Assembly (NCBI GenBank): GCA_905116865.2
Contig: CAJHNH020008543.1
Location: 1,428,045-1,492,044, forward strand
Direction of reading: 5' to 3'
DNA length: 64,000 nucleotides
Source: Candidula unifasciata
Lineage: Eukaryota; Mollusca; Gastropoda; Stylommatophora; Geomitridae
Position 1 is the stretch's first letter. Every line of letters begins with the position of its first letter. The notes beneath the pieces are model-generated. The model saw nothing but the letters and a program-made list of their open reading frames with translations, was not told the DNA's origin and ran no database searches. A program made the position numbers and the translations under genes. Below are positions 52,442 to 63,000 of this stretch, piece by piece.

Positions 52442-53343
52442 AGTTACAGCCAAATTCACAAAGTTATCCTTCAGTCAACACACAGTACCCTTCACAAATG
52501 GAGATGTCCCATACTACAAATTTTGAGTTTGTGAAACAAGAATTATATGATGAATTAAATGAGGACAGTGACTGTGATACAAATGTCACTGTAGAGAAGG
52601 AAACACAAAAAGTGGAGACACCTCACAAACATCAAGTTTGTGGCTTTGCTGAAACTATAGCTGATCATCTGAAGTCCCACATGGGATCAGACAATGCAAA
52701 ATTTCACAACAGTGATAATTGCATTACTTATGTTGCTCTAGATGACAATATACATGACAACATGAGAAAACACAGAGATGTGAGACCTTATAAATGTGAT
52801 GTGTGTAGTTTGTCTTTTGCTAGAGCCGATCATTTGAAATGTCATAAGAGAATACACACAAGAGAAAGACCCTACAAATGTGATTTTTGTGGTAGTTCTT
52901 TTGCTGAGAGTGGAAATCTAAAGAAACATGAAAGAACTCACACAGGAGAGAAACCTTACACATGTGATATTTGTGGTGCTTGTTTTACTAGAAATGGTGA
53001 TTTGAAATGTCACAAAAGAACACATACAGGAGAGAAACCTTACAAATGTGATGTTTGTGGTGCCTCTTTTACTACAAGTGGTGGTTTGAGATATCACAAG
53101 AAAACACACACAGTGGAGAAATCCTTAAAATTTGATGTTTGTCATGCTGTTTTTACTACCGCCGGTGGTTTGAAAATTCACAAGAGAATACACACAGGTG
53201 AGAAATCTTACAAATGTGATGTTTGTAGTGTATTGTTTGCAGAATGTTACTCTCTCAAAGAGTACAGTAATGCAGTCAGCAGAAATAGCTTTCAAATGCT
53301 GTCATTGATGATTATATTTGCTGAAGAAACCATACAAATATGA
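52442..53343 (+). CDS. C2H2 zinc-finger protein B, terminal exon
   Basis: The acceptor GGTATGTTTCAG ends at 52441; the exon starts in phase 1 (AG TTA CAG). About 300 residues follow. The first ~115 residues are acidic and include FEFVKQELYDELNED (a VKQE SUMO-type motif). Then come four complete C2H2 fingers (CDVCSLSFARADHLKCHKRI, CDFCGSSFAESGNLKKHERT, CDICGACFTRNGDLKCHKRT, CDVCGASFTTSGGLRYHKKT), a fifth with Phe for the first Cys (KFDVC), and a sixth cut short (no second His). The frame then drifts to TGA at 53343. It is a close paralogue of exon C at 59009 and is probably losing its 3' fingers. Confidence 0.87.
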
Positions 53344-53552
53344 TGTGACTGTATCACTCAAGCAGATGATCTGAATATTTACATGAATACAGAACAGAGA
53401 AACCTTACAAATGTGAGCATTATGGTACAAAAACACAGGATAACACATACATGGAGGAATCTTGTCAGTGTGATGTTTGTAATTCTTCTTTACTGAAGCT
53501 TTCATTGGAATCATTACAACTATCTTTAGTTAAAACTTTTCTTGCATGATAC
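53344..53552 (+). pseudogene. Decayed zinc-finger repeats downstream of B
   Basis: AGAGAAACCTTACAAATGTG, CACAGGATAACACATACATG and TGTCAGTGTGATGTTTGTAA are finger-linker remnants without an open frame. A matching relic lies at 61245-61445 behind exon C. Confidence 0.8.
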
Positions 53553-53560
53553 TGTATAAT

Positions 53561-54337
53561 TAGGGCTGTACCGAATATTCGCTTCGTATTCGCTTCGGGG
53601 CCGAATAGTAGGCCTATTAACTATTCGGTATTCGGCCAAATAGTTGTGGTTGGGCCGAATACGAATAGTGGTTACCTTACTCCCATTTCTGCATACACTG
53701 TGATGGACTGAAATAATTCTCTCATTAACATAATAGTTGCTGTTGCCTAAGTCTGTCGTAGCGGTGGAAACTGCGACCCGGTTGCGTGGTACAAACTGCA
53801 TAGAATGCCAACTGCAGTATGTGTATGTGTGTGTGAGAGAGAGAAAGAGAGAGAGAGATCATGCATTTTTCATTCTTTCATGGTGTCTTCGTCCAAATCA
53901 AATTTGAAGATTTTGCTAACGAGAATATGAAGGTGCGTTTAAATTACATCGAACGAACGGCCGAGCGAACGATAGTTTTGAAAGAGGCGGGAGCCCGAAG
54001 ACAACTAATCACAGACATCAGAAAGAGACATTTGTAATTTGTTATCAGAAGAGGGAAAATGGAACATTTGGTGACCACTGCAAAGATCTGTGGAAAGGGG
54101 GATAAAGGAAGACAACAATAAAATATTCTTGACAGTCTTGTTGCATGGCATGGAGGTGTGTAAGCACACGAAATGATACATGCTGCAGGAGATAGCAGAT
54201 TGTGGAGAGGCATTATCGCTCACTCCAGTCGGCAAGGCAACTGATAATGATGATACACTATTCGTATTCGGCCGAATAGTTGGTCCCACTATTCGTATTC
54301 GGCCGAATAGTGAAAATCACTATTCGGTACAGCCCCA
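53561..54337. mobile_element. hAT-like element with 8-bp target-site duplication
   Basis: 777 bp. The ends are TAGGGCTGTACCGAATA and TGGGGCTGTACCGAATA in inverted orientation, with subterminal ACTATTCG/CGAATAGT repeats. TGTATAAT is duplicated at 53553-53560 and 54338-54345. The paralogous site behind exon C (about 61425-61445) has no insert. No transposase; a LINE tail lies inside. Confidence 0.9.
53985..54255 (+). pseudogene. LINE tail inside the hAT-like element
   Basis: RRQLITDIRKRHL, then RRGKMEHLVTTAKICGKGDK, ILDSLVAWHGGV and SRLWRGIIAHSSRQGN, with a GATAATGATGATA end. It is 5'-truncated. Confidence 0.75.
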
Positions 54338-54345
54338 TGTATAAT

Positions 54346-55130
54346 CATCGGAACAAGAATAGGAATCACTGTTGGAACAATCCAAACATTTGACTACTTG
54401 AGATGCCTGGCAGGGAATAGAATAAGATTCACCAATATAAAAAAAAATAGCTTTTTGAAAGATGCAGTGAGGCAGGGTTAAACTGCTGTGTAGGATCTTT
54501 CCTGTTGATGAAAGTTCTTAAAAGGGTGGTTAACCATATTCCCAGGAAACTTAAATATATCACTAATTATTACTAGAAAGCTCATCAAAAGGAAAGTAAA
54601 AGATGCACACAAACACAACTGAACACTTCAGCCAAAGTTATTATCAATAAATGCATACCAACAAACAGTTGACCATATTAAGGAAATACTCCCCAAAAAT
54701 GGGAACAAGAAGAACAATTGCAAAGCAAAACATGAAGTACAGAATGGTGGGGGGGGGGGAGGAGTGGGTTAAAGAATATAAATGAACTAGAACTATATGG
54801 GGACAGAGTTAAATGTAGTTTGGAACAATAATCCCACAGAGCTGAGAACACTGACACTATGATTGAAGCATTTTCCCAAGAGAGATGGGTGGTTTGATTG
54901 TCAGAAATATTTAAATAGATGGAGACTGTTTTAGGGAGCTCCATTGGGTATCTCCTATATAATTTTCCACAGAAATGATCTGCTCACTTCTGATGAGATT
55001 ACCCAGCATACACCCTGTTGTATTTTTGTTGCTTCCCTTATTTGGAAAAAACAATTTGGAAGGAAAACCAAGAAGGTTCTGTCTCAGAAATAGACATATC
55101 TTGTATCTAGTATGTAATAATATATATATA
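54346..55130. other. 3' flank of exon B, part of a segmental duplication
   Basis: 54830-55120 matches 61560-61830 (TTTTCCCAAGAGAGATGGGTGG with AATGATCTGCTCACTT against TTTTCCAAGGACAGGCGGGTGG with AATGATCTGCTCACTT). A G run is at about 54749-54759. No gene. Confidence 0.6.
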
Positions 55131-56874
55131 CTAGCTGTTCCCGACCACGCATTGCTGTGGCCCAGAATAGTGAACTGGAGAGGAAAGAAAATAGCTCTCA
55201 GCTAACAGTGTCTGTCATACCCCCCTCTCCCCTCTCCGAAGGATTGAAAAATCATCCATGGCGAAATTATTAAAATAGAAATAGTAAAGAAATAAGAACT
55301 TTAAAAAAAAATATTTTAAGCTCCCTCAGCTAGCTGTGTTTGGCATAACCCCCCCCCCCCTTTTCCCTTTCTTTTCCACCAATCATATCCCCCTCTGCGT
55401 AGGATTGAAAAATCATCACCTGGTGAAATTATTAAAATAGAAATAGTTAAGAAATGAGAACATTAAAATAATAATAATATTCTAGGCTTTCTCAGCTAAC
55501 GGTGTCTGGCATAACCCCCCCCCCCCCCTTTCCCCTCCCGCTCCCCCAATCATATCTCTCTCTCCAAAAGATTGAAAAATCATCACCTGGCGAAGTCATA
55601 TCATGAAAAATCCTCCATGGCAAAATTATTAAAATAGAAATAGTTAAGAAATGAGAACTTTAAAAAAAATATTTTAAACTCTCTCAGCTTAGTGTGTCTG
55701 GCATAACAAACCCACCCCCCCCCCCCCCCCACCCCCTTAATCACATCTCCCTCTCCCAAAGATTGAAAAATCATCATCTGGCGAAGTCATATCTCCCTCT
55801 CCGAAGGACTGAAAAATCATCCATGGCGAAATTATAAAAATAGTTGAGAAATGAGAACTTAAAAATAATATTGTGAGCTCTCTCAGCTAACTGTGTCTGG
55901 CATAAATACTCCCCTCCCCCAATCATATCATCTTCTCCGAAGGATGGGGAAGTCACCGTGTAACGAAATATTGTAACTAAATTGAACTTTGCATACGTGT
56001 CTACCCAGACTTAAATAGGTAGCATTAACTTGTACAGAGAAGTAAATGTAGCTAGTGTAACAGCTACCACATCACCCATCCAATACCAGTACTACTGCAA
56101 CCACAACCACCATCACAACAACAACAAAAACTGTCATTACAGTCTGTGTAGGTCGGTGTAGAAAAGAGGAGTTAGCACCGCCACAAACTATTTAGTTTTA
56201 TTTTGCCCTGGACATGGCGAAAAAAAACTTCATCATGTAACCAGTGATGGAACCCACAGAGAAAAGTACACTACACTCACGAATAGGGGAGAAAAATACC
56301 CCGCACCCGTCATCTCTCCCTCTCCGAGGGAACGATTTTTAACTGACCTTGGCATCCGTGTCCACCCAAACTTAACAGGACTGTAAGCCGTCTTAGTTAA
56401 CAGTTTCTGTCATCACCGAATATTTTTTGAACAAAAAGAGTCACGGGGAGACTAATTAGGACTTAACTAAAATCGGATGTCTTTGGGCGAAAGGTGCAGA
56501 TATCGCAGCCTATCTGTAAACCACAACACAACGTGGCAACCACCCTTTAGGGGAAAAAAACAATTATCACCCGCAGAATAGTTAACAACTACGCTACCAA
56601 ACACTCAAGCAAATAGTGGAAATTATATTATAAATTAAGAGCTCAGCAGTCAAATATGGCCGATTACATAAAAACAAATCCGGGCCGGCAACGAAACAAA
56701 TAATGATTTGGCCGTTGCTGGAGCTAAGTCGTTTGTGGTTTGTGTGATTTTCTGACAAAAAAATCACGCTTGGGGTCAAAGACAACTTTGTGTGCAAATT
56801 TGAAAGCAATCGTTTTAATAGTTTCCAAGTTTTTAGCTTACATCATCGGAAAATTAACATTTTTATTAAATAGA
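55131..56874 (-). mobile_element. Non-autonomous Helitron-like element copy 2
   Basis: On the minus strand it starts TCTATTTAATAAAAATG (host A before it) and ends in CTAG followed by T. A hairpin (GGCCACAGCAATGCGTGGTC) lies about 10 bp before the 3' end. Helitrons insert between A and T, start with TC and end with a hairpin and CTRR, so all four hallmarks are present. 1744 bp, with no Rep/helicase gene. Its 3' third is a tandem array (55186-55970). Confidence 0.85.
55186..55970 (-). repeat. ~170-bp tandem repeat in the Helitron-like element
   Basis: About five units start near 55186, 55321, 55489, 55679 and 55877. Each holds CTCAGCTAACTGTGTCTGGC, a C-rich run, GATTGAAAAATCATC and AAATTATTAAAATAGAAAT. 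Lengths vary (135-200 bp), mostly in the C runs. Confidence 0.85.
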
Positions 56875-57094
56875 TTCCTAAACCGAGGATTTTGTGAAGG
56901 TCTTAAAAGTTTGCTGACTGCCTCTCCCTGATCCCTACGAACACTGCTGATGATGATTTGGAAGCTTAATGTATGGAAATCTAGTTATAGACAGTCATGT
57001 GTAAGATGCCACAGTTGCTTTGAGTGAGCCCAGTATTAGGGCACCATGTATTAGCTCTGCATTATGGAAGCCTGCTTGGATACCAGGGAATGTC

Positions 57095-58185
57095 CATGTT
57101 ACATTCTTTTGATGTCCATGTTCTGTCCTTACATTCTCTCGCTGTTCATGTTCTGTCCTTACATTCTCTCGCTGTCCATGTTCTGTCCTTACATTCTCTC
57201 GATGTCCATGTTCTGTCCTTACATTCTCTCAATGTCCATGTTCTCCCTTACATTCTCTCGATGTTCATGTTCTGTCCTTACATTCTCTCGCTGTTCATGT
57301 TCTGTCCTTACATTCTCTCGCTGTCCATGTTCTGTCCTTACATTCTCTCGATGTCCATGTTCTGTCCTTACATTCTCTCAATGTCCATGTTCTCCCTTAC
57401 ATTCTCTCGATGTCCATGTTCTGTCCTTACATGCTCTCGATGTCCATGTTCTGTCCTTACATGCTCTCGATGTCCATGTTCTGCCCTTACATTCTCTCAA
57501 AGTCCATGTTCTCCCTTACATTCTCTCGATGTTCATGTTCTGTCCTTCCATGCTCTCGATGTCCATGTTCTGTCCTTACATTCTCTCGCTGTTCATGTTC
57601 TGTCCTTACATTCTCTCGATGTTCATGTTCTGTCCTTACATGCTCTCAATGTCCATGTTCTGTCCTTACATGCTCTGGATGTCCATGTTTTGTCCTTACA
57701 TGCTCTTGATGTTCATGTTCTGTCCTTACATTCTCTCGATGTTCATGTTCTGTCCTTACATGCTCTCGATGTCCATGTTCTGCCCTTACATTCTCTCAAT
57801 GTCCATGTTCTGTCCTTAAATTCTCTTGATGTTCATGTTCTGTCCTTACATGCTCTCGATGTCCATGTTCTGCCCTTACATGCTCTTGATGTTCATGTTC
57901 TGCCCTTACATGCTCTTGATGTCCATGTTTTGTCCTTACATGCTCTGGATGTCCATGTTCTGCCCTTACATGCTCTTGATGTCCATGTTTTGTCCTTACA
58001 TGCTCTGGATGTCCATGTTTTGTCCTTACATGCTCTTGATGTCCATGTTCTGTCCTTACATGCTCTGGATGTCCATGTTTTGTCCTTTCATGCTCTCGAT
58101 TTTCATGTTCTGTCCTTAAATCCTCTCGATTTTCATGTTCTGTCATTACATTCTCTCGATTTTCATGTTCTGTTCTTACATTGTT
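57095..58185 (+). repeat. 30-bp minisatellite, about 36 copies
   Basis: The unit is about TGTCCATGTTCTGTCCTTAC plus ATTCTCTCGA. A few 29-bp units move the phase. Later copies alternate between GCTCTTGATG and GCTCTGGATG forms, which suggests expansion of a 60-bp dimer. A period divisible by three keeps both strands open (a 401-codon frame of VHVLSLHALD repeats), and I regard these as non-coding. Confidence 0.97.
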
Positions 58186-58499
58186 TCAGTGGCCAGTCAG
58201 GATGCACATGGTTGCCCCAGCGAGGGTAGGGGGTGTATGTGTGCGTGCGCACAACAGCTATAGACCAGATTGCAAAAATGTTGACACTACAGTGAGTCTG
58301 TGTAATATGCCACAAAACTGGGAAGGCTGGCCAGACAATAAATGCCCACTGAAGCCAGATATAACCTGAAGAGTGCAAATATTGCAGCTTTGCTGCCAAT
58401 AGGAAGAAGGCATTATCTAACTCATGTGATGAAGAGAAAAAAATATGACCTAGAACATTTAATGCAATAAATCAATGTCACAGGAGATTCACAAAAGAT
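58186..58499. other. Unassigned stretch
   Basis: Nothing recognisable between the minisatellite and the LINE fragment. Confidence 0.4.
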
Positions 58500-58975
58500 T
58501 TATCAAATGATTTATAGAACTAGTTTTATCATCATCATGTTATATAGAACCAGTTTTATCATAAGTCTGTGAATTCTGGACAGTAAATAAACAAGCCAAA
58601 CAATTTATTGAGGCCTTAGAGATGTGGTTTTGCAGACACATTCTTGGAATTCCTTGCAGAGCCTTCCACCCCTCTCCCCCCACCCAAGCTCAATCCAGAT
58701 GTTATTAAAGAAGTGAAGGCTTAAAGCACAAACATCAACAAGAGACAGTCATCATTTGTTGCTCATGAAAAAAGGAAACTGGAAAATGTTGTGTCCACTG
58801 GAAATATATGTGGAAAAAGAGATAGAGGAAGACAGGATGAGATGATTCTTAACAGTCTTTTGTCATGGCATGGAGGGGTGTCAACACATGAACTGATGCA
58901 TGCTGTTGCTGATTGTGGAGAAGCATGATCGCCCAGGCCAGTTGGCAAGACACTTGATGATGATGTCCATGAATT
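58500..58975 (+). pseudogene. LINE RT C-terminal fragment and tail
   Basis: FWTVNKQAKQFIEALEMWFC and RHILGIPC, then (after shifts) KRKLENVVSTGNICGKRDRG, LLSWHGGVSTHELMHAVA and a TTGATGATGATG tail. It belongs to the same family as 53985-54255. Confidence 0.8.
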
Positions 58976-59008
58976 TATTAACCACATAATTACTGTATTG
59001 TGTTTCAG

Positions 59009-59863
59009 ATAAGCATCCAGATTCTCAGAGTTATCATGTCATCGACACAGAAGAGCATTCACAAATGGAGATGTGTCATACTACAGGTTTCAAGCTTGTG
59101 AAACAAGAATTATCTGATGAATTATCCAAGGACAATGGATGTGATGTAAGTGTCATGCAAGAAGAGGAAACACACAAAGTGGAGACACCTCACAAACATC
59201 AAGTTTGTGGCACTGCTGAAACTGCAGCTGATCGTTTGAATTCCCCTGTGGGAGCAAAAACTGAAAAGTTTCACACCTTTGATAGTTGCATTACTTCCAT
59301 TACTCTAGACTGCAAGGCACAGGACAACATGAGAGCACACAGAGATGTGAGACCTTATAGATGTGATGTCTGTAGTTTGTCTTTTGCTAGAGCTGATCAT
59401 TTGAAATGTCATAAGAGAATACACACAAAAGAGAAACCTTACAAATGTGATTTTTGTGGTAGTTCTTTTGCTGAGAGTGGAAATCTGAAGAAACATGAAA
59501 GAACTCACACAGGAGAGAAACCTTACACATGTGATATTTGTGGTGCTTGTTTCACTAGAAATTGTGATTTGAAATGTCACAAGAGAACACATACAGGAGA
59601 GAAACCTTACAAATGTGATTTCTGTGGTACATCTTTTACTACTACTGGTGGTTTAAAAGTTCACAAAAGAAAGCACACAGGAGAGAAACCTTATACATGT
59701 GATATTTGTGGAGCATCTTTTATTCAATCAAGCAGACTTAAGTGTCACATGAGGTTGCACACAGGAGAGAAACAATACAGATGTGATGTTTGTGGTGGTT
59801 CTTTTACTACAGCTGGTGGTTTGAAATATCACACAAGAACACATACAGGAGAAAATTTTGAAT
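59009..59863 (+). CDS. C2H2 zinc-finger protein C, terminal exon
   Basis: The acceptor ATTGTGTTTCAG ends at 59008 and the exon starts in phase 1 (AT AAG CAT). About 284 residues. The acidic front includes FKLVKQELSDELSKD (VKQE). Six tandem C2H2 fingers follow with all ligands: CDVCSLSFARADHLKCHKRI, CDFCGSSFAESGNLKKHERT, CDICGACFTRNCDLKCHKRT, CDFCGTSFTTTGGLKVHKRK, CDICGASFIQSSRLKCHMRL, CDVCGGSFTTAGGLKYHTRT. It ends HTGENFE and a stop. It is close to B in fingers 1-3 and in the acidic front. No SUMO-module exon was found between B and C, so it may use 49964-50311. Confidence 0.9.
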
Positions 59864-59949
59864 GAACATAGACAGTAAAGAAACCATACAAACATAGTGT
59901 TTGTTGTGATTGGATTACTCAAGCAGATACAGTAATCTGAATGTCATAT

Positions 59950-60255
59950 TAGCTTTCACATTCTTCTTCAGCATTCCATGCCCTTGAGGCTCACTGCTGC
60001 AGATATCACCCACCTCCATTCACCTCTCTGGTTGGCCTTCTCTTTCCATTTCGTGACACCATGTGTTTGTAGGTCCGTCTGGATATTTTCTTTCCAGCAT
60101 CTTCTTGGTAAGCCTCGTAGTCTGTGGCCATTCAGCTCCCTTGTGTACAGTTTTTACCTCTCTGTCATTTGACATTCTTTCAATATGCTCCAGCCATTTC
60201 ACTATATTAGCTCTCATGATCAGTGGTGATTTAAACAGATTATGAATTTCGGCTA
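59950..60255 (-). pseudogene. LINE C-terminal tail fragment
   Basis: The minus strand reads LIMRANIVKWLEHIERMSND, REVKTVHKGAEWPQT and a basic end, closely matching the insert at 23684-23908 (IERIPDAREVKTVY). Confidence 0.75.
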
Positions 60256-60480
60256 GCTTCTCTTAGGAGAGGTGAAAAGTGAAAATTAGTAGCCTGCCGA
60301 TGACCCACAGTACACATAAGTCAACCTCTCCTCCCAGTGGTGCAGACCGGGAAACTGTGGCCGTGAGGCCACAGGCGAACGAGGCTCTGGCTCGCCAGAT
60401 GGGATGGGGTCCATCTGGTCAGATTTTCCCTTAAACTGCGACTGGCCTAGCAAGCCGGCAGTGGATTTTTTATTGCTACG
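60256..60480. repeat. Repeat-like stretch between two LINE fragments
   Basis: A GC-rich piece (CTCCCAGTGGTGCAGACCGG, GGCCGTGAGGCCACAGGCG) looks like part of an interspersed repeat. No second copy in this window, so unclassified. Confidence 0.3.
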
Positions 60481-61115
60481 AAAATTAGAAAGGAGATAAA
60501 TAAACGGATAGCCCCAAACGGAAAATGGTACTTGGGCAGTATATTTACAGAGGATGGAAGAATGGACAGAGAGATAGAAACAAGAATACAGAAAGCAAAT
60601 GCTGTCACATACATACCAACTATCACCTCTGCTTAAACATCCAGATATAACCATGAAGACCAAAAGACAATTGATAAACACCATCTTCATTCCAACACTC
60701 TGCTACCAGTGCCAGACATGGACAATCAACAAGACCCATGAAAGAAAAATAGAAGCCTGTGAAATGAAATGTCTAAGAAAAGCAGCGAATAAGACCAGAC
60801 TAGACAGGATAAAGAACATAGACATTAGAAACACTGTCAAAACTACACCATGTTTAGACTACATAGAACATCAAAGAATGAAATGGTTTAGACATCTAAC
60901 CAGGATGAAAAATGACCAAATAACATCACAAATTTTCAACCAAAGAAGCTCAGGATATAAGGCAAGAGGAAGACCAAGGAAACGATGGATTGACAGGGTC
61001 TCCGAAACCTGCCAAAAGCATGGCCTCAGAACATCAGATGCTGCCCGCCTTGCTTATGACAGGAACTTGCATCTCCCCACAACGCTTAGCGGCATACGTG
61101 GAAGGAAAAAGTAAA
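60480..61115 (+). pseudogene. LINE RT C-terminal fragment
   Basis: It begins PNGKWYLGSIFTEDGRMDRE (frame change near 60600), then LLKHPDITMKTKRQLINTIF, ACEMKCLRKAANKTRLDRIK, MKWFRHLTRMKND and KARGRPRKRWIDRVSET, ending ARLAYDRNLHLPTTLSGIRG. It is among the better preserved tails. Confidence 0.85.
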
Positions 61116-61244
61116 GTAAGTAATGAATTTGGTCGTTGCTTTTCGCTCTCCCTTCCCCACTATTTGCATTTTTGATGGGTCCAAAGATTCGTCGTAAGAC
61201 TCTGTTTTCAACAATTTGTGACCATCTACATCTCTTTTAGTTTA

Positions 61245-61445
61245 AGCTTACACATTGAAGGAATAAATTACAAATGTGATGATTATATTACAGAAACATA
61301 GGATAACATATATTGAGGAAGAAGTGTCAGTGTGATGTTGGTATGTTTTTTCTTTCCTTGTTGAAGCTATAAGGTGAATCATTACAAGTATCTTTAAATA
61401 GTCATAACTTTTGATGCATGATGATTTGTAGTGATTGGAACAATG
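61245..61445 (+). pseudogene. Decayed zinc-finger relic behind exon C
   Basis: It matches 53390-53560 (ACAGAAACATAGGATAACAT, GTCAGTGTGATGTTGGTATG, GAATCATTACAAGTATCTTT). LINE pieces at 59950-61115 separate it from exon C. Confidence 0.75.
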
Positions 61446-61539
61446 TTTATTCAAAACAGTGTTTTCCCGTTGTAAATTTGAATAATGCGGACACAAACAA
61501 TACATTGCACAAATTATCGCTGTATCTCATCAGGTGCAT

Positions 61540-61830
61540 ATGGCCTAGTGTGATCAGAACTTTTAAAAAATCTGACTTTTGCTGGGAGCTACTGATACTA
61601 AGAATGAGACACTTTTCCAAGGACAGGCGGGTGGTTTGTTTATCTGAACTACTGAAGTAGAGGCAGAAGTTTAGGGTGACATTTGGGAATCTCCCTGTGA
61701 CTTTTACCGTAATGATCTGCTCACTTTCTACAAGTTAAAAAAAAAAAAATAGTATATTCTTCCAAAGGAGTCTGATTTACTAGTGGACATGTCCTGCGTC
61801 TAGTGCATAATAATAACAGCATATGATGTA
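61540..61830. repeat. Segmental-duplication partner of 54830-55120
   Basis: This is the 3' flank of the B/C duplicated block. See the entry at 54346. Confidence 0.6.
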
Positions 61831-62005
61831 TGTGTCCGCTAACCTAGGATAGGCTTATACAAAGCAAACTGAGCATTCTCTAGGCATTATGCGGTCATCG
61901 ATAACTATGCTGATTCACTAGTGGACATATCCTGCAACTAGTGCATAATAATAACAGCAAACCTAGGATAGAATTTTACAAAACATACTGAGCATTCTCT
62001 ACCGC
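61771..62005 (+). repeat. ~135-bp tandem duplication
   Basis: ACTAGTGGACATGTCCTGCG, TAGTGCATAATAATAACAGC, CTAACCTAGGATAG and ACTGAGCATTCTCTA occur twice in order (first from ~61771, second from ~61917). Confidence 0.8.
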
Positions 62006-62365
62006 TTACTGTATAACAATTTTAAGGAAACTATTTGCAATACTTAAAAAATTTTGGGTTTTTTGACAGTTTCTGGCTTCTTTTTATATTTTTAGGTCAA
62101 AGATTTAGGTCACCTGGCGGCTAAGTGAGGTTCTTGTGCATCCATGAGCGGTAGGGTAGACAGAGCAGAAGATCCTAGGGTTTCAGTGGTGGCGGTGAGC
62201 AGGGGCAGGCAGAACGGGTGGGGCCGTTTTTACGGGTTATATAGTGGAATAACGAAAACTATGGGTGTTGCTTGGTGGCGGGGTATAGACAGTATGAATG
62301 TTATACAATAGAAATATATAAGTGATAAAATGGAGTGCCATGACACTAAACTTATGTAAGTTATA
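62006..62365. other. Unassigned stretch
   Basis: GT-rich stretch near 62150-62290. No feature recognised. Confidence 0.4.
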
Positions 62366-62626
62366 TCTATATTAATAAAAATCTTAATTTTCTGAGTTTG
62401 TTAGCTAAAAATTTTCACACAATGTTGCCTTTGACTCAATGCATGTTTTTTTTTTGGTCAGAAAATCGCACAAACCATGAACGACGTAGCTCCAGCAAAG
62501 GTCAAATCATTATTTGTTTCGTTGCCGGCCCTGATTTGTTTTTAGTTGATTGGCCATTTTTGACTGTTGAGCGCTTATTGAACTTTGCATTATTATATAA
62601 TTTAATTTCCACTATCTGCTTGAGTG

Positions 62627-62695
62627 TTTGGTAGCGTAGTTGATAACTATTCTGCCAATCATACGGGTGATCCACGTTCGATTCCTCGCTAGGTG
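62627..62695 (+). other. tRNA-like segment in the Helitron-like element (1)
   Basis: TTGGTAGCGTAGTTGATAAC is A-box-like, and CACGTTCGATTCCTCGC contains a GTTCGATTCC B-box. They are spaced as in a tRNA, but the acceptor stem does not pair. It is likely a tRNA-derived fossil. Confidence 0.4.
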
Positions 62696-62934
62696 ATATA
62701 ATTTTTTTTAGCCCTTAACTGGGCGGCTGGCACGTTATGTTGTGGTTTATGGCTAGGCTGCGATATCTACACCTTTTTCGGTTTTGGGGTTTACAGCTAG
62801 CCTGTGACAGCGGCGACGTGATGCTCAATGGTCATGTCACGGGTAATCTTCGTTGGCCCTCGAGAGGGCCGTTGGCACGTTGTGTTGTGGTTTACAGCTA
62901 GGCTGCGATATCTGACCTGAACTCTTCAGTCATC

Positions 62935-63000
62935 GGTAGTAAAGTTGTAAGTATGTCATCCTTCACTCGGGTGACCGGTGTTCGATTCCCTGCTGGGTGA
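62935..63000 (+). other. tRNA-like segment in the Helitron-like element (2)
   Basis: CATCCTTCACTCGGGTGACC then GGTGTTCGATTCCCTGC resembles the anticodon and T arms of a tRNA-Glu. The 5' half is poor. Confidence 0.4.

Noticed and set aside
53302..53514. Minus-strand frames opposite the zinc-finger exons
   Set aside because: Shadows of the finger repeats.
57024..58229. A 401-codon frame and a 251-codon frame
   Set aside because: Pure products of the 30-bp minisatellite, open on both strands, with no splice or start context.
62977..62993. Functional tRNA gene
   Set aside because: A B-box is present but the stems do not pair as a cloverleaf. Treated as tRNA-like fossil.
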